IMG/VR virus record: IMGVR_UViG_3300032160_000017
Span: 1-41,746 of that record
DNA length: 41,746 nucleotides
Reading direction: 5' to 3' (one strand)
Origin: a virus
Below the pieces are notes generated by a model. That model had not been told where the DNA came from and ran no database searches. It was given only the letters and a program-made list of their open reading frames with translations. A program made the translations under genes and the position numbers. This document shows positions 7,718-14,820 of this stretch, in pieces. How positions within the stretch are numbered: position 1 is the stretch's first letter; each line of letters opens with the position of its first letter.

Positions 7718-8301
7718 ACCCGGCTACTCGCGTCCGCCGGCAAAAGCTCACGCTCGCAAACGGCGTGCCGGTAAGGATCGCGCTCGAATACACGAGCGGG
7801 CAGCGGCGGCGATCGCGCATCCCAGGCGCGCCCGACCAGATGTACTATAGCCTGACGGGCGAACGCGAGGCTTATTTCCCGCTCGAAGTGGGTCGCATGA
7901 TTGACGAACTGCACCTCGATCCGCGCGAGCCGTTCACCATCTGCAAATACGGCCCGCGCGAATGGGATATCCAGCGCGTCGCGCCAGACGCCAGACGCCA
8001 GACTCCGGACGCGGATCCGGAGCTGCCGCCATTCGCGCCGATACCGCCACCGTTGCCGCCGGCGATTGCCAGGCGCGACGAGGGGATCCGCCACGTGCCA
8101 GCCGCGGCCCCGTCACCCACGAATGGCGCGGGCGAGGATCTCGAGGCCATCCTCATGCGCTCTTACGCGAGCGCGATCATGGTCACCAAAGCCGCCCTCG
8201 AGGCCGCGCGCGCGGAGGGGCTGCATTTCGCGCCCACGCATGACGCGCTACAAGCGTGCGCCGCAACGCTGTTCATCGCGGAGACAAGGAGAAATTCATG
8301 A
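7714..8301 (+). CDS. Protein of unknown function with a proline-rich middle
   Basis: This is a 195-residue protein, ATGA-coupled to the gene before it. Residues 1-85 are mixed alpha/beta (for example RRQKLTLANGVPVRIALEY). Residues 85-130 are Pro/Asp-rich and unstructured, and the C-terminal 55 residues are helical and Ala-rich. No motif gives a function. A 7-bp tandem repeat, CGCCAGA three times at 7982-8002, lies in the linker; because seven is not a multiple of three, a change in copy number would shift the frame. Confidence 0.7.
   Translation: MNPATRVRRQKLTLANGVPVRIALEYTSGQRRRSRIPGAPDQMYYSLTGEREAYFPLEVGRMIDELHLDPREPFTICKYGPREWDIQRVAPDARRQTPDADPELPPFAPIPPPLPPAIARRDEGIRHVPAAAPSPTNGAGEDLEAILMRSYASAIMVTKAALEAARAEGLHFAPTHDALQACAATLFIAETRRNS
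7982..8002 (+). repeat. Three tandem copies of CGCCAGA inside a gene
   Basis: Three exact 7-bp units lie head to tail in the linker-coding part of the 195-residue gene. Loss or gain of a unit would change the reading frame downstream. Confidence 0.7.
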
Positions 8302-8615
8302 GCGCGACTCGCATCGCCCTGTTGAGCGAGCTCGGCCGAGCGCTGGGCTGCGCGCCGTCGCGATCGCCCATCGCCAGCAGCGACGCTGGATGCCTGCGGC
8401 GCCCCACGCCGGGCCTGCCCGACCGCTGCTACTACTCGGGCGACGATTTCGGCGTCGCGCCGCCGCCGGTCCGGATACGCGACGAAACCCGCATCGCGAC
8501 GGCCTCAGAGCGCGAGGCGCAAGAAATGATTGAGCGCGATCGCGCCGCGCTGCGGCGCTTCTTCGCGGGCCGCTATTCGCGCCGGCTGGGGCGAGTGGTG
8601 AGGCCGCGGCCATGA
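8298..8615 (+). CDS. Small basic protein of unknown function
   Basis: This is a 105-residue protein starting at ATG 8298, four bases inside the preceding gene and preceded by AAGGAG at a good distance. The N-terminus is helical (TRIALLSELGRALG) and the C-terminal third is a strongly charged helix ending in Arg-rich sequence (RFFAGRYSRRLGRVVRPRP). No family is recognised. Tight overlaps on both sides place it in the same operon as its neighbours. Confidence 0.65.
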   Translation: MSATRIALLSELGRALGCAPSRSPIASSDAGCLRRPTPGLPDRCYYSGDDFGVAPPPVRIRDETRIATASEREAQEMIERDRAALRRFFAGRYSRRLGRVVRPRP

Positions 8616-8953
8616 GCGATCAGAAGCTACCCGACGATGTTCTGTGGCATCAATCCGGGGTGAACGCCCAGGGTGAGCCGTTCGTGCAGCTCATCCAGGG
8701 CACCGCGGTCATTGCGCAGATGAGCTGCGAACAGGCTCGCGATCATGGGCATGCGATTCTAGAGGCCGCTGAGGCGGCCGAGCAGGATGCGTTTATTTTC
8801 GACTGGGTTCTCAATCGAGTGGGCGCGGGCGCGAGCCAGGCGGCTGGACTGCTGGCTGATTTCCGTAAATACCGAGGCGAGCGCACGAACAAAAAGGGCG
8901 GCCCTGCCCGACCCGGCGACTGGGTGATGCCGCCTGGGAAGGATAAGCCATGA
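8612..8953 (+). CDS. Small acidic helical protein of unknown function
   Basis: This is a 113-residue protein, ATGA-coupled to the previous gene. Residues 15-35 look like a small beta unit (EPFVQLIQGTAVIAQMS). Residues 37-85 are helical and include EAAEAAEQDAFIFDWVLNRV. The tail is basic. It has no cysteine motif and no transmembrane segment. No family is recognised. Confidence 0.65.
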   Translation: MSDQKLPDDVLWHQSGVNAQGEPFVQLIQGTAVIAQMSCEQARDHGHAILEAAEAAEQDAFIFDWVLNRVGAGASQAAGLLADFRKYRGERTNKKGGPARPGDWVMPPGKDKP

Positions 8954-8971
8954 CGCGCCTGGGAGGACACA

Positions 8972-9256
8972 ATGCCCGATCCGCAAGCTGAAGTCCACGC
9001 GATCATCATCTCGATTCCGCAAGCATCATTGGTGGAATATCTGACGGCACGGCGATGCTTGCCGGAGCTGCCCCCGGATGCGACGGTGGCGGCCGCGTGG
9101 ATAGAGCGGCAATTCGTCGATGGCGCGGAACAACCGTGTCATCTCGTGCTGCGACTGGAGCATCCGTCGTTTCCGCTGATACCTGCCGGCAGCCGCGTTC
9201 CACGCGTCAAAACGCGATTTCGGCGACTATCAGAGCATGAGCAAGCTCAAACCTAA
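8972..9256 (+). CDS. Small protein of unknown function upstream of the recombinase
   Basis: This is a 94-residue protein with a good GGGAGGA ribosome site eight bases before ATG 8972. It looks alpha/beta (VHAIIISIPQASLVEYL, HLVLRLEHPSFPLIP). Its end overlaps the start of the serine recombinase by 20 bases, so the two are probably translated together. No function can be assigned. Confidence 0.65.
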   Translation: MPDPQAEVHAIIISIPQASLVEYLTARRCLPELPPDATVAAAWIERQFVDGAEQPCHLVLRLEHPSFPLIPAGSRVPRVKTRFRRLSEHEQAQT

Positions 9257-9857
9257 ACTCTCCAGTGCGACGCCGGGACAAACGCTGTGCGCGATCTACG
9301 CGAGAGTCAGCACGAGCGACAAAGGCCAGGACACTGAAAACCAGCTGTTCCAACTCCGCGAGTATTGCAAGCGCTCGGGCTGGCGCATCTCGAAGGAATA
9401 CGTCGATCACGTCTCCGGCAAAAGCGGCGAGCGCGATGCGTTCAAGGATCTGTTTGCGGACGCCAGCCGGAAGCTCTTCGACGTCGTGCTGGTGTGGGCG
9501 CTCGATCGCTTCACGCGCGAGGGCGTCTGGAAGACCTTCGATTACGTGCAGCAGCTCACAGCGAACGCGATCCAGTTCGAGAGCTACACCGAGGCGCACT
9601 TCCGCACCACTGGCCCCGCTGGCGAGCTGATGCTCGCGATCGCGGCCTGGATCGCCAAGCAGGAACGGCTGCGCATCAGCGAGCGCACCAAGGCAGGGAT
9701 CGACCGGGCCAGGCGCGCCGGCAAACGGATCGGCAGACCAGCGCGTGTATACGATCGCGTGCGGATCCGCGAAATGCACCGGGGCGGAATGAGCCTGCGC
9801 TCGATCGGCCAGAAGCTCGGGATCTCATTTATGACGGTCTCGCGCGCCCTGAAATAG
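9237..9857 (+). CDS. Small serine recombinase (resolvase/invertase type)
   Basis: This is a 206-residue protein of the usual length for Tn3-resolvase/Hin-Pin invertases, far too short for a large serine integrase. The catalytic domain has YARVSTSD with the nucleophile Ser25, the conserved LVWALDRFTRE segment near residue 88 and the E-helix region AAWIAKQERLRISERTKAG. The C-terminal helix-turn-helix is MSLRSIGQKLGISFMTVSRA. It cuts and rejoins DNA at paired sites, giving resolution or inversion. A 14-bp inverted repeat starts 25 bases after its stop and could be its site. Possible roles are resolving genome multimers after circularisation or inverting a segment; integration is less likely. Confidence 0.9.
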   Translation: MSKLKPKLSSATPGQTLCAIYARVSTSDKGQDTENQLFQLREYCKRSGWRISKEYVDHVSGKSGERDAFKDLFADASRKLFDVVLVWALDRFTREGVWKTFDYVQQLTANAIQFESYTEAHFRTTGPAGELMLAIAAWIAKQERLRISERTKAGIDRARRAGKRIGRPARVYDRVRIREMHRGGMSLRSIGQKLGISFMTVSRALK

Positions 9858-9871
9858 GGCTGTTACAGCCC
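9857..9871 (+). terminator. Short hairpin at the end of the recombinase gene
   Basis: GGGCTG, a three-base loop, and CAGCCC form a 6-bp stem that starts on the last base of the TAG stop. There is no T-run afterwards, so it is at best a weak terminator or part of a recombination site. Confidence 0.3.
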
Positions 9872-9881
9872 GCTGTCACTC

Positions 9882-9983
9882 GTGTCACACAACCGCCGGC
9901 CGGAGTGCACCCCGCATCTGGCGTTATAGCGCGACGGAAGGTTGCCTTTGTTACGCTCACGGATTCGGTCGGTTGTGTGACAC
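9882..9983. repeat. Inverted repeat flanking 74 bases, next to the recombinase gene
   Basis: GTGTCACACAACCG at 9882-9895 and CGGTTGTGTGACAC at 9970-9983 are a perfect 14-bp inverted pair. The left arm is preceded by a partial copy, CTGTCACT. The 258-base stretch 9858-10115 holds no gene and separates the plus-strand cluster from the convergent minus-strand operon; near its right end there is a G8 run at 10097-10104. The arms are too far apart for a simple terminator, and res- or inversion-type sites fit the neighbouring recombinase. Confidence 0.6.
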
Positions 9984-10115
9984 ACGGCCGAGCGACAAAG
10001 TGCGATTTGCTGGCCTTTTCCGCCAATCTGCATTAATCCAGTGCAATTTCTCGCAACGCGCCAGGCGCGCGAACTCGCACGCTTCTATACGCGGGCGGGG
10101 GGGGCCGGAAAGTCG

Positions 10116-10745
10116 TTAATTCGTGGACGCGCTATAAGGCGTCGTGGGCGTAGTGCCAGCTTGGAACTGGATGTCGCATGACCATGTGCCAAACAGGATA
10201 TCGGTGCAGCTGATAGTGTCGCCGGCAAAGCCGCCGGAAGGCTTCGTGCCCGCAAAAGGCATCTGGATGGAGTGATAAGTGTTCGCGCTCCCCCAGAACA
10301 CGATCGGGGTGCTCGCATTTTCCCCGACCGCGATGCCGGTGATGGCGTCGGTTTTCGTGTTGACCAGCACCCGGTCTGCGCCGCCGGTAGTGGCGACGGT
10401 AATCCGCTCCCGAATGATGTTCCCCGCGCCGATCGAGCTGGGCAGCGTCATGGTGCAGCCGGCCACCGTCGCGCAGACCACAAACCCCGATGAGGGCGAA
10501 CACGCCGCGCCGCAGGCGACCGGAGCGCCCGCGCCCTGTAGATTGATGGATGCCCGCAAGCTCGCATTGTTCGCGTTCTGCTGGTTGACGATCGCGGCGA
10601 TCGCCGCGACATTGTTCGGGCCGAGGAGCGCTTGGGGAGCGGGAAATACGTTGATCTCCGGAAGACTGTTAAGCGTCGTCTCGACGGCGGCGGCGCCGGC
10701 GGCGAGCAGCACGCAGACCGCGACCAGCTTTAGTAGAGGTTTCAT
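10116..10745 (-). CDS. Exported 4-Cys protein, paralogue A of a three-member family
   Basis: This is a 209-residue protein. The N-terminus MKPLLKLVAVCVLLAAGAAA is a signal peptide with likely cleavage before VETTL. Residues 24-60 carry the helix NNVAAIAAIVNQQNANNASL. The remainder is a beta-rich domain opening with APVACGAACSP and closing with SCDIQFQAGTTPTTPYSAS. It is clearly homologous to the gene before it (10742-11377) and to 31267-31965 on the other strand. Cysteines are placed as in an oxidised extracytoplasmic domain. Its start overlaps the upstream stop as ATGA. It is the last gene of the minus operon. Function unknown; fibre, decoration or host-surface roles are all possible. Confidence 0.8.
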   Translation of the reverse strand: MKPLLKLVAVCVLLAAGAAAVETTLNSLPEINVFPAPQALLGPNNVAAIAAIVNQQNANNASLRASINLQGAGAPVACGAACSPSSGFVVCATVAGCTMTLPSSIGAGNIIRERITVATTGGADRVLVNTKTDAITGIAVGENASTPIVFWGSANTYHSIQMPFAGTKPSGGFAGDTISCTDILFGTWSCDIQFQAGTTPTTPYSASTN

Positions 10746-11377
10746 GTGGTTGACGTGCTGTACGGCGTGGTCGGCGTCGTCCCGCCTTCATAGACCACGT
10801 CGCACGCCCACGTCGTCGCACTGATATCGGTACACGTGATCGTGTCCCCGATGAAGCCGCCCGAGGGTTGCGAACCGGCGTACGGCATCTGTAGCGAATG
10901 GTACGTGCCGGCGTTGCCCGCAAATACGATCGGCGTGCTGCCGGTCCAGCCGATCGCCGTGCCGATGATCGTGTTTGACGTCGTCGTGAGCAGCACCTTT
11001 TCCGCCGCGCTGGTGGTGGTGGCCGTGATGCGCATCCGGATGATGTTACCAGTGGCGGCCGCGGTGGGCAGCGTTACGGTCGAGCCAGCACCCTGGTTGA
11101 GTAGGATGAGGCCGCTGGTGGGCGAGCAGCTCGCACCGCACGCCACTGGCGCGCTGACGCCCCCCAGGTTGATGGACGCCCGCAAACTGGCGTTATTGGC
11201 GTTCTGCTGGCTGACGATCGCGGCGATCGCCGCGACATTGTTCGGTCCGAGCACGGCCTGCGGCGCCGGAAACGTGTTGATTTCGGGCAGCATCGAGAGC
11301 GTATTCTCAATCGCAAACAGGGTGAGACCGGCTAGAGCAACCGCGACGGCAGCGATGGTAAAGAGCTTCTGTCTCAT
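10742..11377 (-). CDS. Exported 4-Cys protein, paralogue B of a three-member family
   Basis: This is a 211-residue protein preceded by a clear GGAGG site. The signal peptide is MRQKLFTIAAVAVALAGLTL followed by FAIENTL. The mature part repeats the plan of paralogue A: a NNVAAIAAIVSQQNANNASL helix, then a domain with APVACGASCSP, NQGAGSTVTLPT, YHSLQMPYAGSQPSGGF and TCTDISATTWACD, ending TTPTTPYSTSTT. It is closer in sequence to the plus-strand member at 31267 through its C-terminal domain than to its neighbour A. Tandem duplication within the operon is inferred. The molecular role is unknown. Confidence 0.8.
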   Translation of the reverse strand: MRQKLFTIAAVAVALAGLTLFAIENTLSMLPEINTFPAPQAVLGPNNVAAIAAIVSQQNANNASLRASINLGGVSAPVACGASCSPTSGLILLNQGAGSTVTLPTAAATGNIIRMRITATTTSAAEKVLLTTTSNTIIGTAIGWTGSTPIVFAGNAGTYHSLQMPYAGSQPSGGFIGDTITCTDISATTWACDVVYEGGTTPTTPYSTSTT

Positions 11378-11398
11378 GATCTACCTCCGGATTCTAGC

Positions 11399-12025
11399 CT
11401 ACGACGAGGTCGAGCCGATAGCCATGTCGAGCCACTTGAGCCAATTCGCTCGCCGGCTGTCGGGATAGCACGCGACGTACCGCTTGAGAGTACCGTCCGG
11501 GGCGTATTCGTCGTGCGTCTGGCCCTGCTGGATTGGATTCGCGGTCTTCTGGACCGCAGCGGCGGTGGCAGTCGGCTCGTAATAGCCGCCGCCCATATAA
11601 CGGGTCGTATCGACCCACAACTCGCCGGGATTCGGCTGCGGTTGGCCGGGGATTTCGAACTCTGGAAAATCCGCGTCATCGAGCGTGGTCGGGACGGCGT
11701 CGACCGGGAGCGGAGCCGTTTTGAATTCCGCCGGCAGCAACGGCATGCCGACGCAGGGGACGCCCATCACGCCGGTGGCCGTGCGCTCGCTCATCGTGAG
11801 CAGCGGATCGGCGCCGTCAGCGACTATGGGGCCGTCAATGATTAAGCCGGTGGCGAGCGCGAGTTTGATCGCGGCGGCGACACGCGAGATGCCCTGCGGC
11901 ATAGCCATGATTGCCTGCACGCGCGGATCCTGGGCCGCGATATACAGGTTCATGAAATTGAGCTGCAGGCGCGCCCGGTTGGGGTTCCCCTGCAGGTCGG
12001 TTTCGGAAGTAAGTGGATAAATCAT
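11399..12025 (-). CDS. Unrecognised protein, possibly structural
   Basis: This is a 208-residue protein with a strong AAAAAGGAG ribosome site four bases before ATG 12025. It has no signal peptide, although genes on both sides encode exported proteins. Residues 1-70 are helical (LQLNFMNLYIAAQDPRVQA). Residues 95-140 are Pro-rich, then comes PGELWVDTTRYMGGGYYEP and a basic, Trp-containing C-terminus (RANWLKWLDMAIG). The LWVD-type segment is seen in virion proteins, but this is too short to name a family. Confidence 0.65.
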   Translation of the reverse strand: MIYPLTSETDLQGNPNRARLQLNFMNLYIAAQDPRVQAIMAMPQGISRVAAAIKLALATGLIIDGPIVADGADPLLTMSERTATGVMGVPCVGMPLLPAEFKTAPLPVDAVPTTLDDADFPEFEIPGQPQPNPGELWVDTTRYMGGGYYEPTATAAAVQKTANPIQQGQTHDEYAPDGTLKRYVACYPDSRRANWLKWLDMAIGSTSS

Positions 12026-12041
12026 CGGTCTCCTTTTTGGG

Positions 12042-12788
12042 TTATTGCACCGCGACCGTAAAGGTGATGGTGCTCGATCCGGACGGAACCACTATCGACG
12101 GTGGCACCGCCAAGCCCGGCGCGCCTGCGGTAACAGCAGCCGAAAATCCGCCGGCGCCCGCCGGCTGGGAAAGAGTGACTGTGCACGTGGTCACCTCCCC
12201 CGGCTCGATATCGTAAGTCCCGGCGGGATTGCCGTCGCTTGAGTCCCACGCGGGAACGACGCAAGTTACAGAAGAAACGACCGGTGGAACCGCGATCGAT
12301 CCGATCGCCGGGTTGAGCACGGATGTGAGCGCCGTCCCAGCTACGCTTGCGGTCACGGGCGCGCTGATGGTGATCGTGGATCCGGCCGTCACCGTCGCGG
12401 AAACGATGGCGGCCACACCGTTGGCGATGGTGTTTTGATTGACTCCGGAGACGATGCACCGCTCGTCGCCGGCCGATACGACGTTGCATGCGATCGCCTT
12501 TGAGGCCGCGGTTGATACCGGGCCTGCCGTAACCGTCAACGCGGTGACGGTACTCGGGTAGAGGAGATCGAATTGCAGGCCAGCCGGAGGCATCCGGGAC
12601 GTCGCGATCGAGATATTGAGCACCGCCGTGCCCGCCGTGGCCGTGACGCTATCGATCGAGTATGTCACCGTCGAAACCGGCAGACGATTGAAGTTGACGA
12701 TGTACCCGCCGATCGTGACCACGATCTGCTGGACCTGGGCCATGGTCGATGCAAACAGCACGACGGTGAGAACTAACAGCTTTTTCAT
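12042..12788 (-). CDS. Exported cohesin-like plus Ig-like domain protein
   Basis: This is a 248-residue protein starting at ATG 12788 (ATGA overlap with the gene before). The signal peptide is MKKLLVLTVVLFASTMAQVQ. Residues 35-155 resemble a cohesin-type beta-sandwich (LNISIATSRMPPAGLQFDLL, then a SGVNQNTIANG loop and VSATV strands). Residues 165-248 resemble the bacterial Ig-like repeat that reads CTVTLSQPAGAGGF and ends in VPSGSSTITFTV, which is frequent in Acidobacteriota surface proteins. These folds mediate binding and adhesion. In a phage this could be a host-derived surface-binding protein; the family calls rest on pattern only. Confidence 0.7.
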   Translation of the reverse strand: MKKLLVLTVVLFASTMAQVQQIVVTIGGYIVNFNRLPVSTVTYSIDSVTATAGTAVLNISIATSRMPPAGLQFDLLYPSTVTALTVTAGPVSTAASKAIACNVVSAGDERCIVSGVNQNTIANGVAAIVSATVTAGSTITISAPVTASVAGTALTSVLNPAIGSIAVPPVVSSVTCVVPAWDSSDGNPAGTYDIEPGEVTTCTVTLSQPAGAGGFSAAVTAGAPGLAVPPSIVVPSGSSTITFTVAVQ

Positions 12789-13258
12789 GGGATCTTGACC
12801 AGCGTCCAATCTTTGCGGATCCCCTGCTGCGCGTCGAACAGCGGCATTTTGAGCGAGCACACGGCGCGTCTGAGCGCGTTCTCGACCTGGTCCTTCTCCC
12901 GCGCGCCGGGGGTGGGGGCGTAGGGTTCGGGCCAGAGGTTTGCGATATCGTTCGAGCCGCCCAGCTCGAGCGAGATCAAATGGTCGATCTCGTAGAGCGC
13001 GGCGTCGCGTGGATCGATACCGTACTCGAAAAACACTTTCAGCTTTACGGATCGTGAGACGTTGCGGACTGTGGCGGAATAGCCGGCCGCGCAGAGCGTT
13101 CTGAGTGGGGCGTCCAACACGTCGCCAGGTGTAATTTTCAGATCGGGGAGCGCGGCGCCGTTTGCGGCGCGGCCGTAGTGCGCAGCCGGGAACTGCTGCG
13201 ACGGAGCCTCGCCGCAAGAAAAGAGCAGCGACAAAAGCAAATAGAGCAGGCAGCGCAT
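12785..13258 (-). CDS. Exported HNH-type nuclease-like lipoprotein
   Basis: This is a 157-residue protein. The N-terminus MRCLLYLLLSLLFSCGE is a lipoprotein-like signal with Cys15. The core motif YEIDHLISLELGGSNDIANL followed by WPEPY is that of a widespread secreted HNH-like family; the IDH histidine and the SNDIANLW Asn are the expected metal and catalytic positions, and KDQVENALRRAVC follows as usual. A periplasmic or outer-membrane nuclease could cut DNA of competing phages or salvage host DNA; that is inference. ATG 13258 is chosen because the signal peptide starts there, although no strong ribosome site is visible. Confidence 0.75.
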   Translation of the reverse strand: MRCLLYLLLSLLFSCGEAPSQQFPAAHYGRAANGAALPDLKITPGDVLDAPLRTLCAAGYSATVRNVSRSVKLKVFFEYGIDPRDAALYEIDHLISLELGGSNDIANLWPEPYAPTPGAREKDQVENALRRAVCSLKMPLFDAQQGIRKDWTLVKIP

Positions 13259-13270
13259 GGCGGTTTCAAT

Positions 13271-13322
13271 TCGGGGCGGTTTGCTGATATGGCCCGCCTG
13301 GGCGCACAGTACGCCGCCCCGA
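13271..13322. repeat. 9-bp inverted repeat in the gap between two minus-strand genes
   Basis: TCGGGGCGG at 13271-13279 and CCGCCCCGA at 13314-13322 are complementary around a 34-base loop. The pair lies between the stop of the 163-residue gene and the start of the lipoprotein gene, and could form a hairpin in the minus-strand transcript. Confidence 0.3.
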
Positions 13323-13343
13323 TTCTCCCCGAAAGGAGAAGTG

Positions 13344-13835
13344 TTAGGCGGCCGGGGCCTTGGTCTGCGACGGCGTCGACGCGCCGCCGGCGGCGGTGAC
13401 CAGCACCGGCACCAGCGCCGCGATGGTCTGGGAGATGGCGGTTGCAAGAGCCGAGGCGATCACCGGCGTGAGTGAGGTGAACAGATTCGCGACGTTGGCA
13501 GTAATTGCCTCCGCGCTGACTGCCTCTCCGGCGGCGGCGGTGCCCACCGCGCCCTTGATGGCTTCGCTCGCCGAAGTGCCCGCCGGCGATACCGTCTGCT
13601 GACCCTCGGTCGTTCCGACCTGGCCGGCGAGCACAATGCCCGCATTGATGGCGTGGTCAATCGTGGCGGCGTTCGACGCGCGTCGCAACGAGAGGTCCTC
13701 CCAGGCGCGCTGCCGCGCCAACGTTTCGCGCCGGTTATCCAGCTCTTCGTCAAACAGCAGCTTGATGTTCTCCGCGCCGCCCAGCAGGCTGGGTTGATGG
13801 GTGACGTTCGGAGTGAGATTTACGTTCGGCTCCAT
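13344..13835 (-). CDS. Unrecognised Ala-rich protein with a hydrophobic C-terminus
   Basis: This is a 163-residue protein. ATG 13835 has AAGGAG nine bases upstream, preferred over an upstream in-frame start. The N-terminus is PNVNLTPNVTHQPSLLGGAE. Residues 35-70 form an Arg-rich helix (NRRETLARQRAWEDLSLRRA), then NAATIDHAINAGIVLAGQVG and a TVSPAGTSASEAIKG segment. The C-terminal third is a long hydrophobic, Ala-rich stretch (SALATAISQTIAALVPVLVT) that could be membrane-associated. I do not recognise a family. The pattern distantly recalls R-body (RebB-like) proteins, but not enough to call it. Confidence 0.6.
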   Translation of the reverse strand: MEPNVNLTPNVTHQPSLLGGAENIKLLFDEELDNRRETLARQRAWEDLSLRRASNAATIDHAINAGIVLAGQVGTTEGQQTVSPAGTSASEAIKGAVGTAAAGEAVSAEAITANVANLFTSLTPVIASALATAISQTIAALVPVLVTAAGGASTPSQTKAPAA

Positions 13836-13899
13836 GGATGCTCTCCTTGTCTCGGGGATGCTGGATCGGCGCACCGGCCGCCGGGCCGGCGCTAAATCG

Positions 13900-14058
13900 C
13901 TAGGGCTTGGCCGCGGCGAGCGAAGGCGGCGGAGTTGGATGCGGGCCCGAGTATTTGGCCTGCCACTCGATGCGAAAGAGCCGCTGACAGCGCGGGCAGC
14001 GGCCCTCGGTGGCCTGGGTATTGACCGTCTCGCCGCAGATACACTCCAGGCCGTACAT
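13900..14058 (-). CDS. 52-residue zinc-ribbon-like protein
   Basis: The small ORF starts at ATG 14058, one base overlapping the upstream stop (TGATG), and ends in TAG at 13900. It reads MYGLECICGETVNTQATEGR then CPRCQRLFRIEWQAKY. The pair CIC and CPRC, spaced by 15 residues, is a typical four-Cys zinc ribbon. The coupling and the intact cysteine pairs support it as real. Function unknown; nucleic-acid binding is usual for such ribbons. Confidence 0.65.
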   Translation of the reverse strand: MYGLECICGETVNTQATEGRCPRCQRLFRIEWQAKYSGPHPTPPPSLAAAKP

Positions 14059-14189
14059 CAGGCCGCGTGGGTACCCTCCCCGCCGCGCGCGAGACGAGCA
14101 CGCTGCGCACCGCCTACACCGGGCGCGTCTAACACTTTGATGGCGAGGGCACTATCGCCCTCGACGATGTGGTCGGTCAGGAGGCGCAT
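14058..14189 (-). CDS. 43-residue protein of unknown function
   Basis: It starts at ATG 14189, four bases after the stop of the preceding gene, and ends in TGA overlapping the zinc-ribbon start. The sequence begins MRLLTDHIVEGDSALAIKVL and then turns Gly/Arg-rich. The opening resembles the N-terminus of a longer small-protein family seen in phages, so this copy could be truncated by a frameshift after DAPGVGGA; I cannot show that here. Confidence 0.5.
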   Translation of the reverse strand: MRLLTDHIVEGDSALAIKVLDAPGVGGAQRARLARGGEGTHAA

Positions 14190-14193
14190 GTGA

Positions 14194-14463
14194 CTAGTTG
14201 CCGGCGGCGCTAGCGCGCTTGGCGGCGGGGCTGCGGCGTTGCTGCGCCTCGGCGAGCAGCGCATACAGCGCCTTGTTCTCGCCCCAGAACCGGGCCACGC
14301 TCCCCATCGAGCGCATCTGCGTCCGAATGTTGAGCGGGATGCGCGCGGTGCTCGTGCGCAGGCCTTCAAGCGTCACGCATAGATCGCGCGCCATATCGAT
14401 CGCGCGCAGGAACTCCCCGGCGGCCGGGAGTGGAACGGACTTGCGGGTCTTGGGAGGTGCCAT
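14194..14463 (-). CDS. Small basic helical protein of unknown function
   Basis: This is an 89-residue protein with almost no hydrophobic segment. Residues 15-60 look helical (GEFLRAIDMARDLCVTLEGL), and the C-terminus contains WGENKALYALLAEAQQR. No motif points to a role. It lies between the exported muramidase-like gene and the 43-residue gene on the minus operon. The start at 14463 lacks a good ribosome site. Confidence 0.6.
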   Translation of the reverse strand: MAPPKTRKSVPLPAAGEFLRAIDMARDLCVTLEGLRTSTARIPLNIRTQMRSMGSVARFWGENKALYALLAEAQQRRSPAAKRASAAGN

Positions 14464-14496
14464 GCGGACTACTCTATACCCGCGCGAGACACGGCG

Positions 14497-14820
14497 TCAA
14501 TATGGCAGATATGCCCAGCCGATGCTAAGCGGCATCCCGTCGCGCCGCTTGGCGGCCACGTCGCGCTCTAACGCCTCCCAACCCGCCCGGTCATCGGCAA
14601 AGGCAGCATAGCGGCCAGGACCGCGCAGGGCGCCCGCCTGGTGGGCGAACACTAAGCTGCCAGGGTTGTGCAGGCGCTGAGGGAGCGAGCCCGCCACGTA
14701 GAAGCCCTCCTGGCGTGCGATGCGATGGAGCACGATCGGCCGTGCGGTGCAGACAGCCGGCGGCGTCTCCGGGCCCATCCCAGCTCCCACCAGTAAGATC
14801 AGCCAGGCCGCGGCTCTCAA
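14497..14820 (-). CDS. Exported muramidase-like protein (TTG start)
   Basis: This is a 107-residue protein. The start is TTG 14820, which overlaps the upstream stop as TTGA and has GGAGG just upstream; no ATG gives the signal peptide. Residues 1-22 (MRAAAWLILLVGAGMGPETP) are a signal sequence. The body reads HRIARQEGFYVAGSLPQRLH then NPGSL, followed by AAFADDRAGWEALERDV. This resembles the 'EGF..SLPQRNNNPGNL ... F....GW.AL' pattern of small phage lysozyme-like domains, with the usual RNNNPGN changed to RLHNPGS. A cell-wall role is likely but not certain. The preceding 51-residue membrane protein is translationally coupled to it. Confidence 0.6.
   Translation of the reverse strand: MRAAAWLILLVGAGMGPETPPAVCTARPIVLHRIARQEGFYVAGSLPQRLHNPGSLVFAHQAGALRGPGRYAAFADDRAGWEALERDVAAKRRDGMPLSIGWAYLPY

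Noticed and set aside
9237-9857. Large serine integrase and attP site
   Set aside because: The protein has 206 residues and lacks the long C-terminal DNA-binding and coiled-coil parts of integrases. It fits resolvase/invertase only.
13892-14110. 72-residue minus-strand frame overlapping the zinc-ribbon gene
   Set aside because: It competes with the coupled 43- and 52-residue genes, disrupts the four-Cys pattern and has no ribosome site.
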